In this document: positions 7,037 to 13,727 of the stretch, piece after piece
Position numbering within the stretch: the first letter of the stretch is position 1
Layout of the letters: each line of letters starts with the position of its first letter
Source of the DNA: an uncultured Collinsella sp.
GTDB lineage: Bacteria; Actinomycetota; Coriobacteriia; Coriobacteriales; Coriobacteriaceae
Reading direction: 5' to 3'
Length of the DNA stretch: 17,975 bases
Assembly (NCBI GenBank): GCA_900550835.1
Contig: URTP01000025.1
Span: forward strand, 1 to 17,975
Translations under genes and position numbers: made by a program
The notes under the pieces: model-generated
The model's database searches: none
What the model saw: only the letters and a program-made list of their open reading frames with translations
What the model was told of the DNA's origin: nothing

Positions 7037-7111
7037 CTTATCTCTCATCTTTCACTCATATCTAATACGAGAGATAACAGAAAGACGAGAGATAATTACG
7101 AGAGATAACTG
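7037..7111. repeat. Intergenic repeat family 2 (ACGAGAGATA module), copy 2
   Basis: ACGAGAGATA starts at 7067, 7085 and 7098, again with spacings 18 and 13, and an inverted TATCTCTC lies at 7039-7046. The copy lies 60-130 bases upstream of the start at 7171. The region between the two copies (6949-7036) shows nothing recognisable. The position suggests either binding sites for the adjacent regulator-like protein or a small palindromic mobile or RNA element. Confidence 0.85.
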
Positions 7112-7170
7112 AGAGACGAGGGAAATCCGTCTGCGGCATTCTCTGCAGGATCGAGCGAAGGGACGTGCAG

Positions 7171-8646
7171 ATGAACGAAAACGAGCTGGCCGGTTTGCTC
7201 GAGTCTTTAAAGCGCATGGGTTCGGATGATCTTAACGTCGAAGTAAAAGAGAGCGCCACGACGCTTTCCCGCGACGTATGGGAAACGGTCAGCGCTTTCG
7301 CAAACACCGCCGGCGGCATCATCGTGCTCGGAGTGAGCGAGCGTGCGGGTTTTGTTCCAGTTGCAAACTTTGAGACCGAGAAAGTGCTCAACCAATTCGT
7401 GGCGGGCATGGGCGATGCTGGCGGTCGCGGAAAGCTGGCCAATCCGCCCAAATACACCATTGAGCGCGTGGGGCTTCGGGGTACCGTTGTTCTCGTTATC
7501 ACGATTGAGGAGCTCGGCCCGTCGAGCAAGCCTTGCTATGTAATAGAGCGGGGCGCCCAGGGCGGCAGCTACAAGCGCGTCGATGACAAAGACGTGCCCC
7601 TTTCGCCGACCGAGGTTTTGGCACTGTCGTCATATGAACGGACGAGTCCTAGCGATCGCGATGCGGTGCCCGGCACGAGTGTGGGCGATCTCGACGAGTC
7701 GCTGGTCGACCGCACGATAGAGCGTGCCTATTCGCTGACGCCTCGAGCGATGCGCGGTGCGGCGGACAAGAAGACAAAGATGGAGCGTCTGAATTTCCTC
7801 GACTTCCAGGGCAATGTTACCAAGGCCGGCCTCCTTGCCGCGGGCGTTTACCCTCAGCAGTTCTATCCCAAGCTCTTCATTGATGTGGCTGTCCACGTGG
7901 GAACTCAAAAGGGAGCTGCGGGGCCACTAAGGTTTATGGACCGCACAGTCTGCGAGGGCACCCTAGGCGAGATGATTTCGGATGCCGTCGCAGCTGTCGC
8001 CAAAAACCTGCGCCGCATCTCGACCGTCCAAGGCGTCTCGCGTATCGACTCGCTGGAGATCCCCGAGGAGGTCCTGCGCGAGGCAATCGCCAACGCCGTA
8101 ATCCACCGAGAATACGGAGATCGGTTCTGTGGGCAGTCGATTGCTGTTGACGTCTTTGATGACCGTATCGAGGTGGCGAACCCCGGCGGTCTTTATGGCG
8201 GAAAAACTCGCGAGAACTTGTTTGATGGCAGCTCGCGGTGCCGCAACGCGACGCTCGTGAAGCTCATGTCGCTTGTCCCGTTGCCCGATGGCGCGGGCTC
8301 GCCTGCCGAGGGTAACGGTTCGGGTATTCCGATGATGGTCGATGCTATGCGTACGCACGGTCTGGCCGAGCCCCTATTTTGCCCTGGTTTTGACCGGTTT
8401 AAGGTTGTCCTCTATCGCTCCAAGGTTGAGCAGGTCGATCATGGTGGGGACCTGATCATGGCGGCCCTCAAGCGCTATGACGAGTTGGGAACGCGCGAGC
8501 TGGCAGAGCACACGGGGCTTACCGTCTCTCAAGTTAGGACGCGCGTTAATGCGCTTATTGCTCAGGGCGAGATTGAGCCTACGGCAGCGGCGACGAGCCG
8601 CAATCGCAAGTATCGACTAACGGAGCGTGCAGGGCAGATGAGCTAG
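7171..8646 (+). CDS. AlbA_2 / HATPase / winged-helix protein (COG2865-type putative transcriptional regulator)
   Basis: A predicted nucleic-acid-binding regulator of unknown target. Residues about 10-150 form an AlbA_2 (Schlafen-like) domain with its usual features: LNVEVKES early, VSAFANTAGGIIVLGV at about 45-60, and CYVIERGAQGGSYKRVDD near 133. A GHKL/HATPase_c_4-like segment follows, with EIPEEVLREAIANAVIHREY, then VANPGGLYGG and a GNGSGIPMM glycine-rich loop. The last 65 residues look like a winged helix (LAEHTGLTVSQVRTRVNALI). A GTG at 7165 is in frame, but AAGGGA (7158-7163) is better placed for ATG 7171, giving 491 residues. It stands alone behind a double array of ACGAGAGATA repeats. 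Members of this group are often annotated as DNA-binding or ATP-binding proteins; their biochemical role is poorly known. Confidence 0.85.
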   Translation: MNENELAGLLESLKRMGSDDLNVEVKESATTLSRDVWETVSAFANTAGGIIVLGVSERAGFVPVANFETEKVLNQFVAGMGDAGGRGKLANPPKYTIERVGLRGTVVLVITIEELGPSSKPCYVIERGAQGGSYKRVDDKDVPLSPTEVLALSSYERTSPSDRDAVPGTSVGDLDESLVDRTIERAYSLTPRAMRGAADKKTKMERLNFLDFQGNVTKAGLLAAGVYPQQFYPKLFIDVAVHVGTQKGAAGPLRFMDRTVCEGTLGEMISDAVAAVAKNLRRISTVQGVSRIDSLEIPEEVLREAIANAVIHREYGDRFCGQSIAVDVFDDRIEVANPGGLYGGKTRENLFDGSSRCRNATLVKLMSLVPLPDGAGSPAEGNGSGIPMMVDAMRTHGLAEPLFCPGFDRFKVVLYRSKVEQVDHGGDLIMAALKRYDELGTRELAEHTGLTVSQVRTRVNALIAQGEIEPTAAATSRNRKYRLTERAGQMS

Positions 8647-8678
8647 CGAATGTCGATGGCCGTAGTTGCGCCCGCCGC

Positions 8679-8826
8679 ATGAGCGTGGATTTTCGGACAC
8701 ACGAGAGTGGAAATCCGGACGCCCACAGCTCGAGAGTGGAAAATCGGACGGAATCAGCCTCAAAACGCTCAGAAACCGTCCGAATATCCACTCTCGTTTT
8801 CCGGCCGTCCGATAATCCGCGCTCGT
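8679..8826. repeat. Intergenic repeat family 1, copy B
   Basis: Direct copies of the 18-mer lie at 8681-8698 (GAGCGTGGATTTTCGGAC), 8703-8720 and 8732-8749. Inverted copies lie at 8778-8795 (GTCCGAATATCCACTCTC) and 8807-8824. The first copy and seven bases before it are identical to 1658-1682. The spacer before the first inverted copy also aligns with 1690-1720, so the two loci hold the same element, not chance hairpins. The rest of the intergenic region to 8996 holds only a weak promoter candidate. Confidence 0.88.
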
Positions 8827-8932
8827 GCGGTGACTGCCACGTCTGCCGCGCCCAGCCGCGCCGTCCACGCCCGCACGCACCTCACATCCCAGCATTTCAC
8901 GCGCCGCCCACCGAAACCTCCAGCAAAGCAGT

Positions 8933-8938
8933 TACAAT
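8933..8938 (+). promoter_or_regulatory. Candidate -10 box for the PilZ gene
   Basis: TACAAT lies about 59 bases before the start codon. No convincing -35 box is seen at the expected distance, so this is tentative. Confidence 0.3.
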
Positions 8939-8996
8939 AGCCCAATGTGCATCGCGCACGACGATGATATCGGCGCCCGCGACTGGGGGAGAATAC

Positions 8997-9662
8997 ATGG
9001 CAGAGCAACAGATAATGCCGGGGACCAAGCTTCAGGTGGCATTCGACGTGCCCATGGGCCAAAAAACCGACTTCAACATGCTTGCCACGTACAAAGAGAA
9101 CCTGGACGAGGCGTACTTTCTTATGAGCGCGCCCATGCTCGCCGGCAAGCCGCTTATCATGGACGAAAACCAAAAGCTGTTGCTGCAATACAAAGTGGGC
9201 GAGGAGACGTTCGTGCTCGCCGGCTACCCCGAGTCGGTCGAGAAAAAGGGCATCCGCACCTACTGGAAAATGCGCAAAGTCGCCGAACAGCGCACCTTCG
9301 TCAGGCGCCGCGACGAGCGTTTTAAGGTTGCCATGCGTCTGACCTACCAGCGCGACAACGCGCCGACCCCCGAGCCCGAGGACGCCATGACCATCGACGT
9401 CTCGGCCGGCGGTCTGGCTATCTACCTCAACGATTACCCCGACGTGGGCGAGGCCCTGGCCGTGCAAATGCCCACGATCCGTCTGCAGGGCGAGCGCCAC
9501 GAGCTGTCCGAGCAGCTGGGCATCGTGTGCTGGGTGCGCCGCGCGCCCAAGGGCAGCCTGTACCGCAACGTTTGCGGCCTGCAGTTCCGCTACGCCGACG
9601 ACATGGAGCGCGAGCTCGTCAAAGAATACGTCGGCTACATCCGCACCAAATATAAGATCTGA
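8997..9662 (+). CDS. PilZ-domain protein with YcgR-like N-terminal region (putative cyclic-di-GMP receptor)
   Basis: Predicted to bind cyclic-di-GMP and alter the activity of a partner, by analogy with YcgR-like proteins. The 221 residues form two parts: an N-terminal beta-rich region (about 1-98) and a C-terminal PilZ domain (about 100-221). The two PilZ ligand motifs are intact: RxxxR at R104-R108 (in RRRDERF) and DxSxxG at D134-G139 (DVSAGG). The start at 8997 has GGGGGAG five bases upstream; reading frames further upstream run through the repeat cluster and are not credible. The gene ends six bases before the next start, so it is co-transcribed with the single-pass membrane protein. That pairing suggests the membrane protein, or what it controls, is the output. 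No cyclase or phosphodiesterase is visible here. Confidence 0.85.
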   Translation: MAEQQIMPGTKLQVAFDVPMGQKTDFNMLATYKENLDEAYFLMSAPMLAGKPLIMDENQKLLLQYKVGEETFVLAGYPESVEKKGIRTYWKMRKVAEQRTFVRRRDERFKVAMRLTYQRDNAPTPEPEDAMTIDVSAGGLAIYLNDYPDVGEALAVQMPTIRLQGERHELSEQLGIVCWVRRAPKGSLYRNVCGLQFRYADDMERELVKEYVGYIRTKYKI

Positions 9663-9667
9663 TCGCC

Positions 9668-10819
9668 ATGGCTCTGTTCAAGCGTAACGACAACAAAGAT
9701 CAAGCTGCCGAGGATTTGGCCGAGGATTTCGTCGAGGACCAGGCCGAGGACACGTCGCGGGATGCGCTCGACATCAATGCCGAGGACGTGCCCGGCGAGG
9801 ATTCCGCGCCCAAGCAGGCTCCCACCTTCCGCAAGTGCTTTGGCAAACCCAAACGCAAGTCCAAGCCCAAGCGCAACCTCCGCGGCGTGGTGCGCATCGA
9901 GGAGCTGGAGCAGGCGCTGGCCGACCAGGACTTGGACGACATCGACCCCGACGCGGTCGTGTCCATGTATATGCCCAAGCGCCGCATGGAGCGCATCGGC
10001 GCGGCGCTGCTGCGCATGGACAAGCTGCAAAAAGCCCTCGTGGTGCTGGCGCTTGCCTTTGGCGTGTTGTTCGCCCTATCGTTTATGCAGGAAAACATGG
10101 GTAACTTCACCATCAACCTCAACCGCCTGGAGCTGTTCCGCCGCGGCGTGGCCATTGCTGACAACGGCGACTTTAACAACGCCACCGCGCGCCTGGCCGC
10201 CGACGCCTTGGACAACGGCACCAATATCGCTGCCGAGGACCTGCCCGACAACCTGGACGATATCGACGGTAGCCACAACGGCAAGAATTACGTGGCGTAC
10301 ACCTTTTATATCCGCAACGCCGGCAAGACCGATCTGGGCTACAGCGCCAAGCTCAAGGTGGTCAGCGCCAGCAAGGGCGTGGAGAAGGCGGCGCGCGTGA
10401 GGGTGTATCGCAACGGCAAGCCTACTACCTATGCAGCGGCTGCGGCCAACGGCAATCCCGAGCCCAACACTGAGCCGTTTGCGTCCAAAGACGTGGTAAC
10501 GACCATTAGCCACGCGAACTTCCGCGTGGGCGATGTGGACAAGTACACCGTGGTCATTTGGCTGGACGGCGACGATCCGGAGTGCGTGGACAAGATCATT
10601 GGCGGCGCGGTGGAGTTCGGTTTTGACTTTGATTCGTCCGAGACCGACGATTCGAGCCTGTTCGCTAAGTTCGTACAGGATATTGCCGATACCCTGACCG
10701 GCAACGACCCCATTAGCGCGAGCGGCAACGAGGCGCCCGATTACTACAAGGAACACAACGTGACTTGGAGTAACCGTCGCAACCAAAAGAACTCGCCCGC
10801 AGGGGACGGGGACAAGTAG
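9668..10819 (+). CDS. Single-pass membrane protein with extracytoplasmic TasA/camelysin-like domain; partner of PilZ protein
   Basis: No named family recognised with certainty. The 383 residues divide into a cytoplasmic tail of about 120 residues, first acidic (repeated AEDLAEDF/VEDQAED-type units at 14-45) then strongly basic (about 55-72); one membrane helix at about 122-140 (LVVLALAFGVLFALSF); and an outer domain to the end. The outer domain has YVAYTFYIRNAGKTDLGY (209-226), RVRVYRNGK (243-251) and TVVIWLDGDDPEC (294-306). The same three blocks recur in the two signal-bearing proteins at 11778 and 12631, pointing to a shared beta-sandwich fold. The start at 9668 has no good ribosome site and lies six bases after the PilZ stop, so coupled translation is likely. 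Inference: the tail could receive a c-di-GMP/PilZ signal. Confidence 0.65.
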   Translation: MALFKRNDNKDQAAEDLAEDFVEDQAEDTSRDALDINAEDVPGEDSAPKQAPTFRKCFGKPKRKSKPKRNLRGVVRIEELEQALADQDLDDIDPDAVVSMYMPKRRMERIGAALLRMDKLQKALVVLALAFGVLFALSFMQENMGNFTINLNRLELFRRGVAIADNGDFNNATARLAADALDNGTNIAAEDLPDNLDDIDGSHNGKNYVAYTFYIRNAGKTDLGYSAKLKVVSASKGVEKAARVRVYRNGKPTTYAAAAANGNPEPNTEPFASKDVVTTISHANFRVGDVDKYTVVIWLDGDDPECVDKIIGGAVEFGFDFDSSETDDSSLFAKFVQDIADTLTGNDPISASGNEAPDYYKEHNVTWSNRRNQKNSPAGDGDK

Positions 10820-10827
10820 AACGAACA

Positions 10828-10866
10828 AGCGCCGGGCCAGGATTGATTTCCCGGCCCGGCGCTTTT
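10828..10866. terminator. Bidirectional intrinsic terminator between convergent genes
   Basis: AGCGCCGGGCC (10828-10838) and GGCCCGGCGCT (10853-10863) form a perfect 11-bp stem with a 14-base loop, followed by TTTT on the plus strand. It sits between the ends of the membrane-protein gene (plus) and the unknown gene (minus). Confidence 0.88.
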
Positions 10867-10867
10867 G

Positions 10868-11380
10868 CTATGCGGAGGCGTTGTCTTTGAAGGGGGTGAC
10901 GCTGCCAGCGGCGTCGTCCAGCAGGAACAGTCGCAGCGCGAGTTTGATCGCGTAGCCTGGCTTGACCTGCGCCGCGTTTTCCGTGTGCTCGCCCAGGTCG
11001 CCGCAGTAGGCATAAAGGTCGCGGATCAGATCCGCGCCCGAGAGGGTGAACATGTAGCCCGCGTCCGAAAGCGCGTTGGGCGCCGCGGGCAGCCCCGCAG
11101 CCGCACAAAAGCTCACGAGGTCGGGACCCATGACGGCCTCGTAGTCGATCGCGGCGCCACGGTCCTGAGCAGCCTGCTCTTGCTTGCGGGTGTACGACAA
11201 TGCCGCCGCCAGTACAAAGCTGGGCGTGGGCGCATTGACGTCGTCGGTGGTGGCGACGAGCTTGCCGGCCGCTTGCGTGACCAGCCAGGCGACTTCGCGC
11301 TGACAGCGAACGGCCTTGCGCGTCACCGGTTTGATTGATCCGGTGGAAACGCTTCCCTTGGGTTGATTGGCGGCAGGCAT
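10868..11380 (-). CDS. Hypothetical protein, function unknown
   Basis: Not recognised. The 170-residue product starts MPAANQPKGS and has no signal peptide, membrane segment or obvious catalytic motif. It looks mainly helical and soluble, with a basic N-terminal part (TRKAVRCQREVAWLV), a central SYTRKQEQAAQDRG stretch, and a more hydrophobic end (YAIKLALRLFLLDD). The start at 11380 is chosen because GGGAGG lies four bases upstream on the minus strand; TTG codons further up would lack a ribosome site. The gene runs convergent to the PilZ/membrane pair and divergent from the exported proteins at 11778, so it interrupts the surface cluster. A conserved but uncharacterised protein of the lineage is the most that can be said. 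Confidence 0.65.
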   Translation of the reverse strand: MPAANQPKGSVSTGSIKPVTRKAVRCQREVAWLVTQAAGKLVATTDDVNAPTPSFVLAAALSYTRKQEQAAQDRGAAIDYEAVMGPDLVSFCAAAGLPAAPNALSDAGYMFTLSGADLIRDLYAYCGDLGEHTENAAQVKPGYAIKLALRLFLLDDAAGSVTPFKDNASA

Positions 11381-11777
11381 GAGCCCTCCCAACAAATAGC
11401 CCGTTTAGCAGGCAAAAACGACACGTGCCACACCAGTATAGCGAGTGGGGAAGGGCTAGGGCGAAGCTTGGCGGAGAGTGGATGTATGCGATGACGTGGC
11501 GCTGCGGTCGCAAGGCTTAAGAGGGACTTACGGCTTTGCGGGATAGAGATCAAATAAGGTAAACGATGTTCACATGGCACCACATATAACCCGAGGTAGA
11601 CCTATGAATCTGCCGGAATGTGGGCTGCCGAAAACTCATAAGGAAATCGTAAGAATTATGGTATTCTCAATTCCATGTCTAAAGGATGGGCAAGCAACAT
11701 CCAACACGAAAGCGCGGGCTCCCCTTCCGGGCTTCTCGAGGGTCATCTGGGATGAATGGGGAAAGAAAGGGGTCCGC
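11381..11777. other. Intergenic region between the unknown gene and the exported-protein pair
   Basis: No gene is supported in these roughly 400 bases. On the minus strand TATACT (11440-11435) could be the -10 box of the unknown gene. On the plus strand the reading frame of the exported protein stays open back to 11574 and includes an ATG at 11604 with a GAGGT before it, but the sequence there is not protein-like. A small hairpin, GGATG (11684-11688) with CATCC (11698-11702), is seen. No riboswitch motif was recognised. Confidence 0.5.
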
Positions 11778-12542
11778 ATGGATACCAAGGCATTAAAAAA
11801 GCAGATGGGCGCCGCCATCGCCATGGTGCTGGTAGCAGCCGTAGCGTTGGGCTCTGCCACGTTCGCATGGTTTGTGACGAACAATACCGTCAAGGCGAAC
11901 ACGAACACCATTTCCGCTCAGTCGAACGCTGCGTTTATGACGATTGAGTACAACGATACCGCCGTGGGCGTAAACAGCACCGAAGCTACGGCGACTGATA
12001 ACGTTGGCAAGGCGCTTTATCCGGCAACTTTCGGTGAGAATCCAACGGACGCTGCACCCAAGGGTAAGTTTGCGTACGGGTACGGCCAGAAGGTGACCGC
12101 CGATGGATACATGGTGAATTCGGAAGGCCTTAAGCTTGTAAACGGCACCGGCTCGCGTGATGATGCCGTTGCGGGTGACTATGCGGTGAAAGAGGTCTTT
12201 AATATCTCTTCTCGCGGCCAGGATCTTAAGAACCTGCGAGTCCACGCGGTTACGGCTGGAAAGACCACTTCTGATTCCAAGCTTAACTCTGCCCTCCGCG
12301 TCCTTGTCTATGTCGATGATACTCATTGGGAGGTTTACGACATTAACGGCTCTTTTAAGTATGGCTCTGGAGCGGCTGCAGGAGTTTTGGCCGAAGATGT
12401 TACCCATGATGTGGATAAGGAAGTTGATCTCTATCTCTTCTACGAGGGCTCTGACGACCAGATTTATACGAACAATCTGAAGCAGCTCGCGTCTACGAAA
12501 AACATTACTGTTCAGTTTGAGGCTGACGCCCAGAACAAGTAG
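11778..12542 (+). CDS. Exported TasA/camelysin-like surface protein with SipW-type signal segment
   Basis: Predicted to be secreted or held at the cell surface, perhaps as a fibre subunit. The 254-residue product opens with a short basic end (MDTKALKKQMG), a hydrophobic segment (about 12-26), then ATFAWFVTNNTVKANTNTIS. The T(F/Y)AWF block after the hydrophobic stretch recalls SipW-dependent signal peptides of TasA-like matrix proteins. The mature part has the blocks seen in its neighbours: NISSRGQDLKNLRV, SALRVLVYVDD and LYLFYEGSDDQ, ending in KNITVQFEADA. GAAAGAAAGGGG just upstream sets the start. The nearest homologue in the window is the next gene, 88 bases on, past a terminator hairpin. 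It lacks the Cys found after the (D/E)GxD motif in its two relatives. The exact family and fate are inferred. Confidence 0.7.
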   Translation: MDTKALKKQMGAAIAMVLVAAVALGSATFAWFVTNNTVKANTNTISAQSNAAFMTIEYNDTAVGVNSTEATATDNVGKALYPATFGENPTDAAPKGKFAYGYGQKVTADGYMVNSEGLKLVNGTGSRDDAVAGDYAVKEVFNISSRGQDLKNLRVHAVTAGKTTSDSKLNSALRVLVYVDDTHWEVYDINGSFKYGSGAAAGVLAEDVTHDVDKEVDLYLFYEGSDDQIYTNNLKQLASTKNITVQFEADAQNK

Positions 12543-12573
12543 CATTTGATCGGCAGCGTTAGGTTATAAACGA

Positions 12574-12606
12574 GGGCAGGTCCCCAGCCCGGGATCCTGC
12601 CCTTTT
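12574..12606 (+). terminator. Terminator or attenuator between the two exported-protein genes
   Basis: GGGCAGGTCCC (12574-12584) pairs with GGGA plus CCTGCCC (12591-12602, one bulged T), followed by TTTTCC. It lies 31 bases after the first stop and 24 bases before the next start. No separate promoter is evident for the second gene, so partial read-through would make the first protein more abundant. Confidence 0.8.
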
Positions 12607-12630
12607 CCGTAACGAAGGGAGGCGACGGAG

Positions 12631-13581
12631 ATGCACGATTCAGTAAAGAGGCTTAAGGTGCAGCTTGTTGGCGCGGCGTTGACCGTCGTCGTCTCGGCGG
12701 TGGCGCTTTCTGCAACCACCTACGCATGGTTTGTCACAAATAGTAGAGTTCATGCGACTACCAGCACCATTTCCGCTCAAGCGAATGGCATGGTGCTCCA
12801 AATCGTTGAGGGCGATACACCCGACCACGGCTCCGACACCTCCACGGTTGCTTCTGCAACCGGTCATGAGATTAGCCCGTCATCGACGAACGATGCTAAA
12901 AACTGGTACGTTCCCCAAGGCTGGCAGGGCGTTAATGTGAGCACCTATCAAAAGGTCGACACATTTATTTCGGGTGAGGCTCCCGGAAAGTACACCATTC
13001 AAGGCAACGATTACTATGCATTCACCGTTGCGAATTACACGCTGTATACCGTGGCGAACACGGGCGTTGCCGACGTGTATTTGGACGCGAGCAACGGCTC
13101 GCCCATTACGATTACGCAGCATGGCGGCACGCAGAAATGGTTTGACAAAATCAAAGGCAGCCTGCGCATCGGCATTGTAATCAACGGCGAGCTGCGCGTT
13201 GTCTATGCGCCAGCTGCTCCCTCGATAACCGATACGGGTAACGATGTGATTGCCGTTGCGGGGTGGTCGTGCGTCGACTCTGAATCTCTGAGCAAGGTTG
13301 TTGCTCCTACATATTTGCACCTTTCTGGCACTGATTTGCTCGATCAAAACGGCAATAACTGGGGTGCCACGAAAACGGGCGAAGCCTACGTTAAGCCGAG
13401 CGGCAACGCGCAAAAGGTCGCTTCGAGCGTCGATTACAACGGCACGAACATGAAGATTGTCATCTGGATGGAAGGCACCGACTCCGACTGCCAAAACTGG
13501 TCCGAGCAGGGCAAGAACACCACTGCTCCGACCTTTGATGTCACCGTTAGTTTGGTCGGTATCGTTCCTGACTCTAAGTAG
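12631..13581 (+). CDS. Exported TasA/camelysin-like surface protein, paralogue of the upstream gene
   Basis: The 316-residue product starts MHDSVKRLKVQLVG, has a hydrophobic stretch (about 11-27) and then ATTYAWFVTNSRVHATTSTI. This opening closely matches its upstream neighbour (ATFAWFVTNNTVKANTNTI), so the two share a signal/anchor type and descend from one ancestor. The mature part carries YAFTVANYTLYTVANTGVAD, GSLRIGIVINGELRVVY and MKIVIWMEGTDSDC near the end. The last block matches the TVVIWLDGDDPEC block of the membrane protein at 9668, including the Cys. GGGAGG lies eight bases before the start. Gly, Ser, Thr and Asn are abundant, as is usual for secreted adhesive or fibre proteins. No LPxTG sorting motif is present. 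Alternative: a pseudopilin-like surface protein, which I consider less likely because no prepilin site is seen. Confidence 0.72.
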   Translation: MHDSVKRLKVQLVGAALTVVVSAVALSATTYAWFVTNSRVHATTSTISAQANGMVLQIVEGDTPDHGSDTSTVASATGHEISPSSTNDAKNWYVPQGWQGVNVSTYQKVDTFISGEAPGKYTIQGNDYYAFTVANYTLYTVANTGVADVYLDASNGSPITITQHGGTQKWFDKIKGSLRIGIVINGELRVVYAPAAPSITDTGNDVIAVAGWSCVDSESLSKVVAPTYLHLSGTDLLDQNGNNWGATKTGEAYVKPSGNAQKVASSVDYNGTNMKIVIWMEGTDSDCQNWSEQGKNTTAPTFDVTVSLVGIVPDSK

Positions 13582-13606
13582 GGCCAAGCCACAACTTAAT
13601 TTGCCT

Positions 13607-13640
13607 GATAGGGGTCGCTTCAATCGAAGTGGCCCCTATC
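13607..13640 (+). terminator. Terminator hairpin after the exported-protein pair
   Basis: GATAGGGGTCGCTTC (13607-13621) pairs with GAAGTGGCCCCTATC (13626-13640), 15 bp with two G-T wobbles and an AATC tetraloop. Only TTAT follows, so the T-run is weak, but the position 26 bases after the stop supports termination. Confidence 0.75.
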
Positions 13641-13727
13641 TTATGCGGTTGCTTTGCGCAAATCGGCTGCATTTGAGATGCGAAGATCGGCGATAATGTG
13701 GGGAACTGTTCTTTCTGGAGGTTCCTT

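Noticed and set aside
6875..7111. CRISPR array suggested by repeated ACGAGAGATA
   Set aside because: Repeats are only 10 bases, spacers are 3 to 8 bases and are themselves conserved between modules, and no cas genes are present.
8679..8996. N-terminal extension of the PilZ protein through the repeat cluster
   Set aside because: The frame is open only because of the repeats; the ATG at 8997 has GGGGGAG at the right distance and starts family-like sequence.
8945..9325. Separate gene starting at 8945 just after the TACAAT box
   Set aside because: It overlaps the PilZ gene in another frame, is basic and low in complexity, and lacks a ribosome site.
11560..11777. c-di-GMP riboswitch upstream of the exported-protein gene
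   Set aside because: No GEMM-type conserved blocks were found by eye; only a small 5-bp hairpin is present.
11574..11777. N-terminal extension of the exported protein starting at 11574 or 11604
   Set aside because: It would bury the signal segment behind about 60-70 non-hydrophobic residues; the ATG at 11778 has a strong purine-rich ribosome site.
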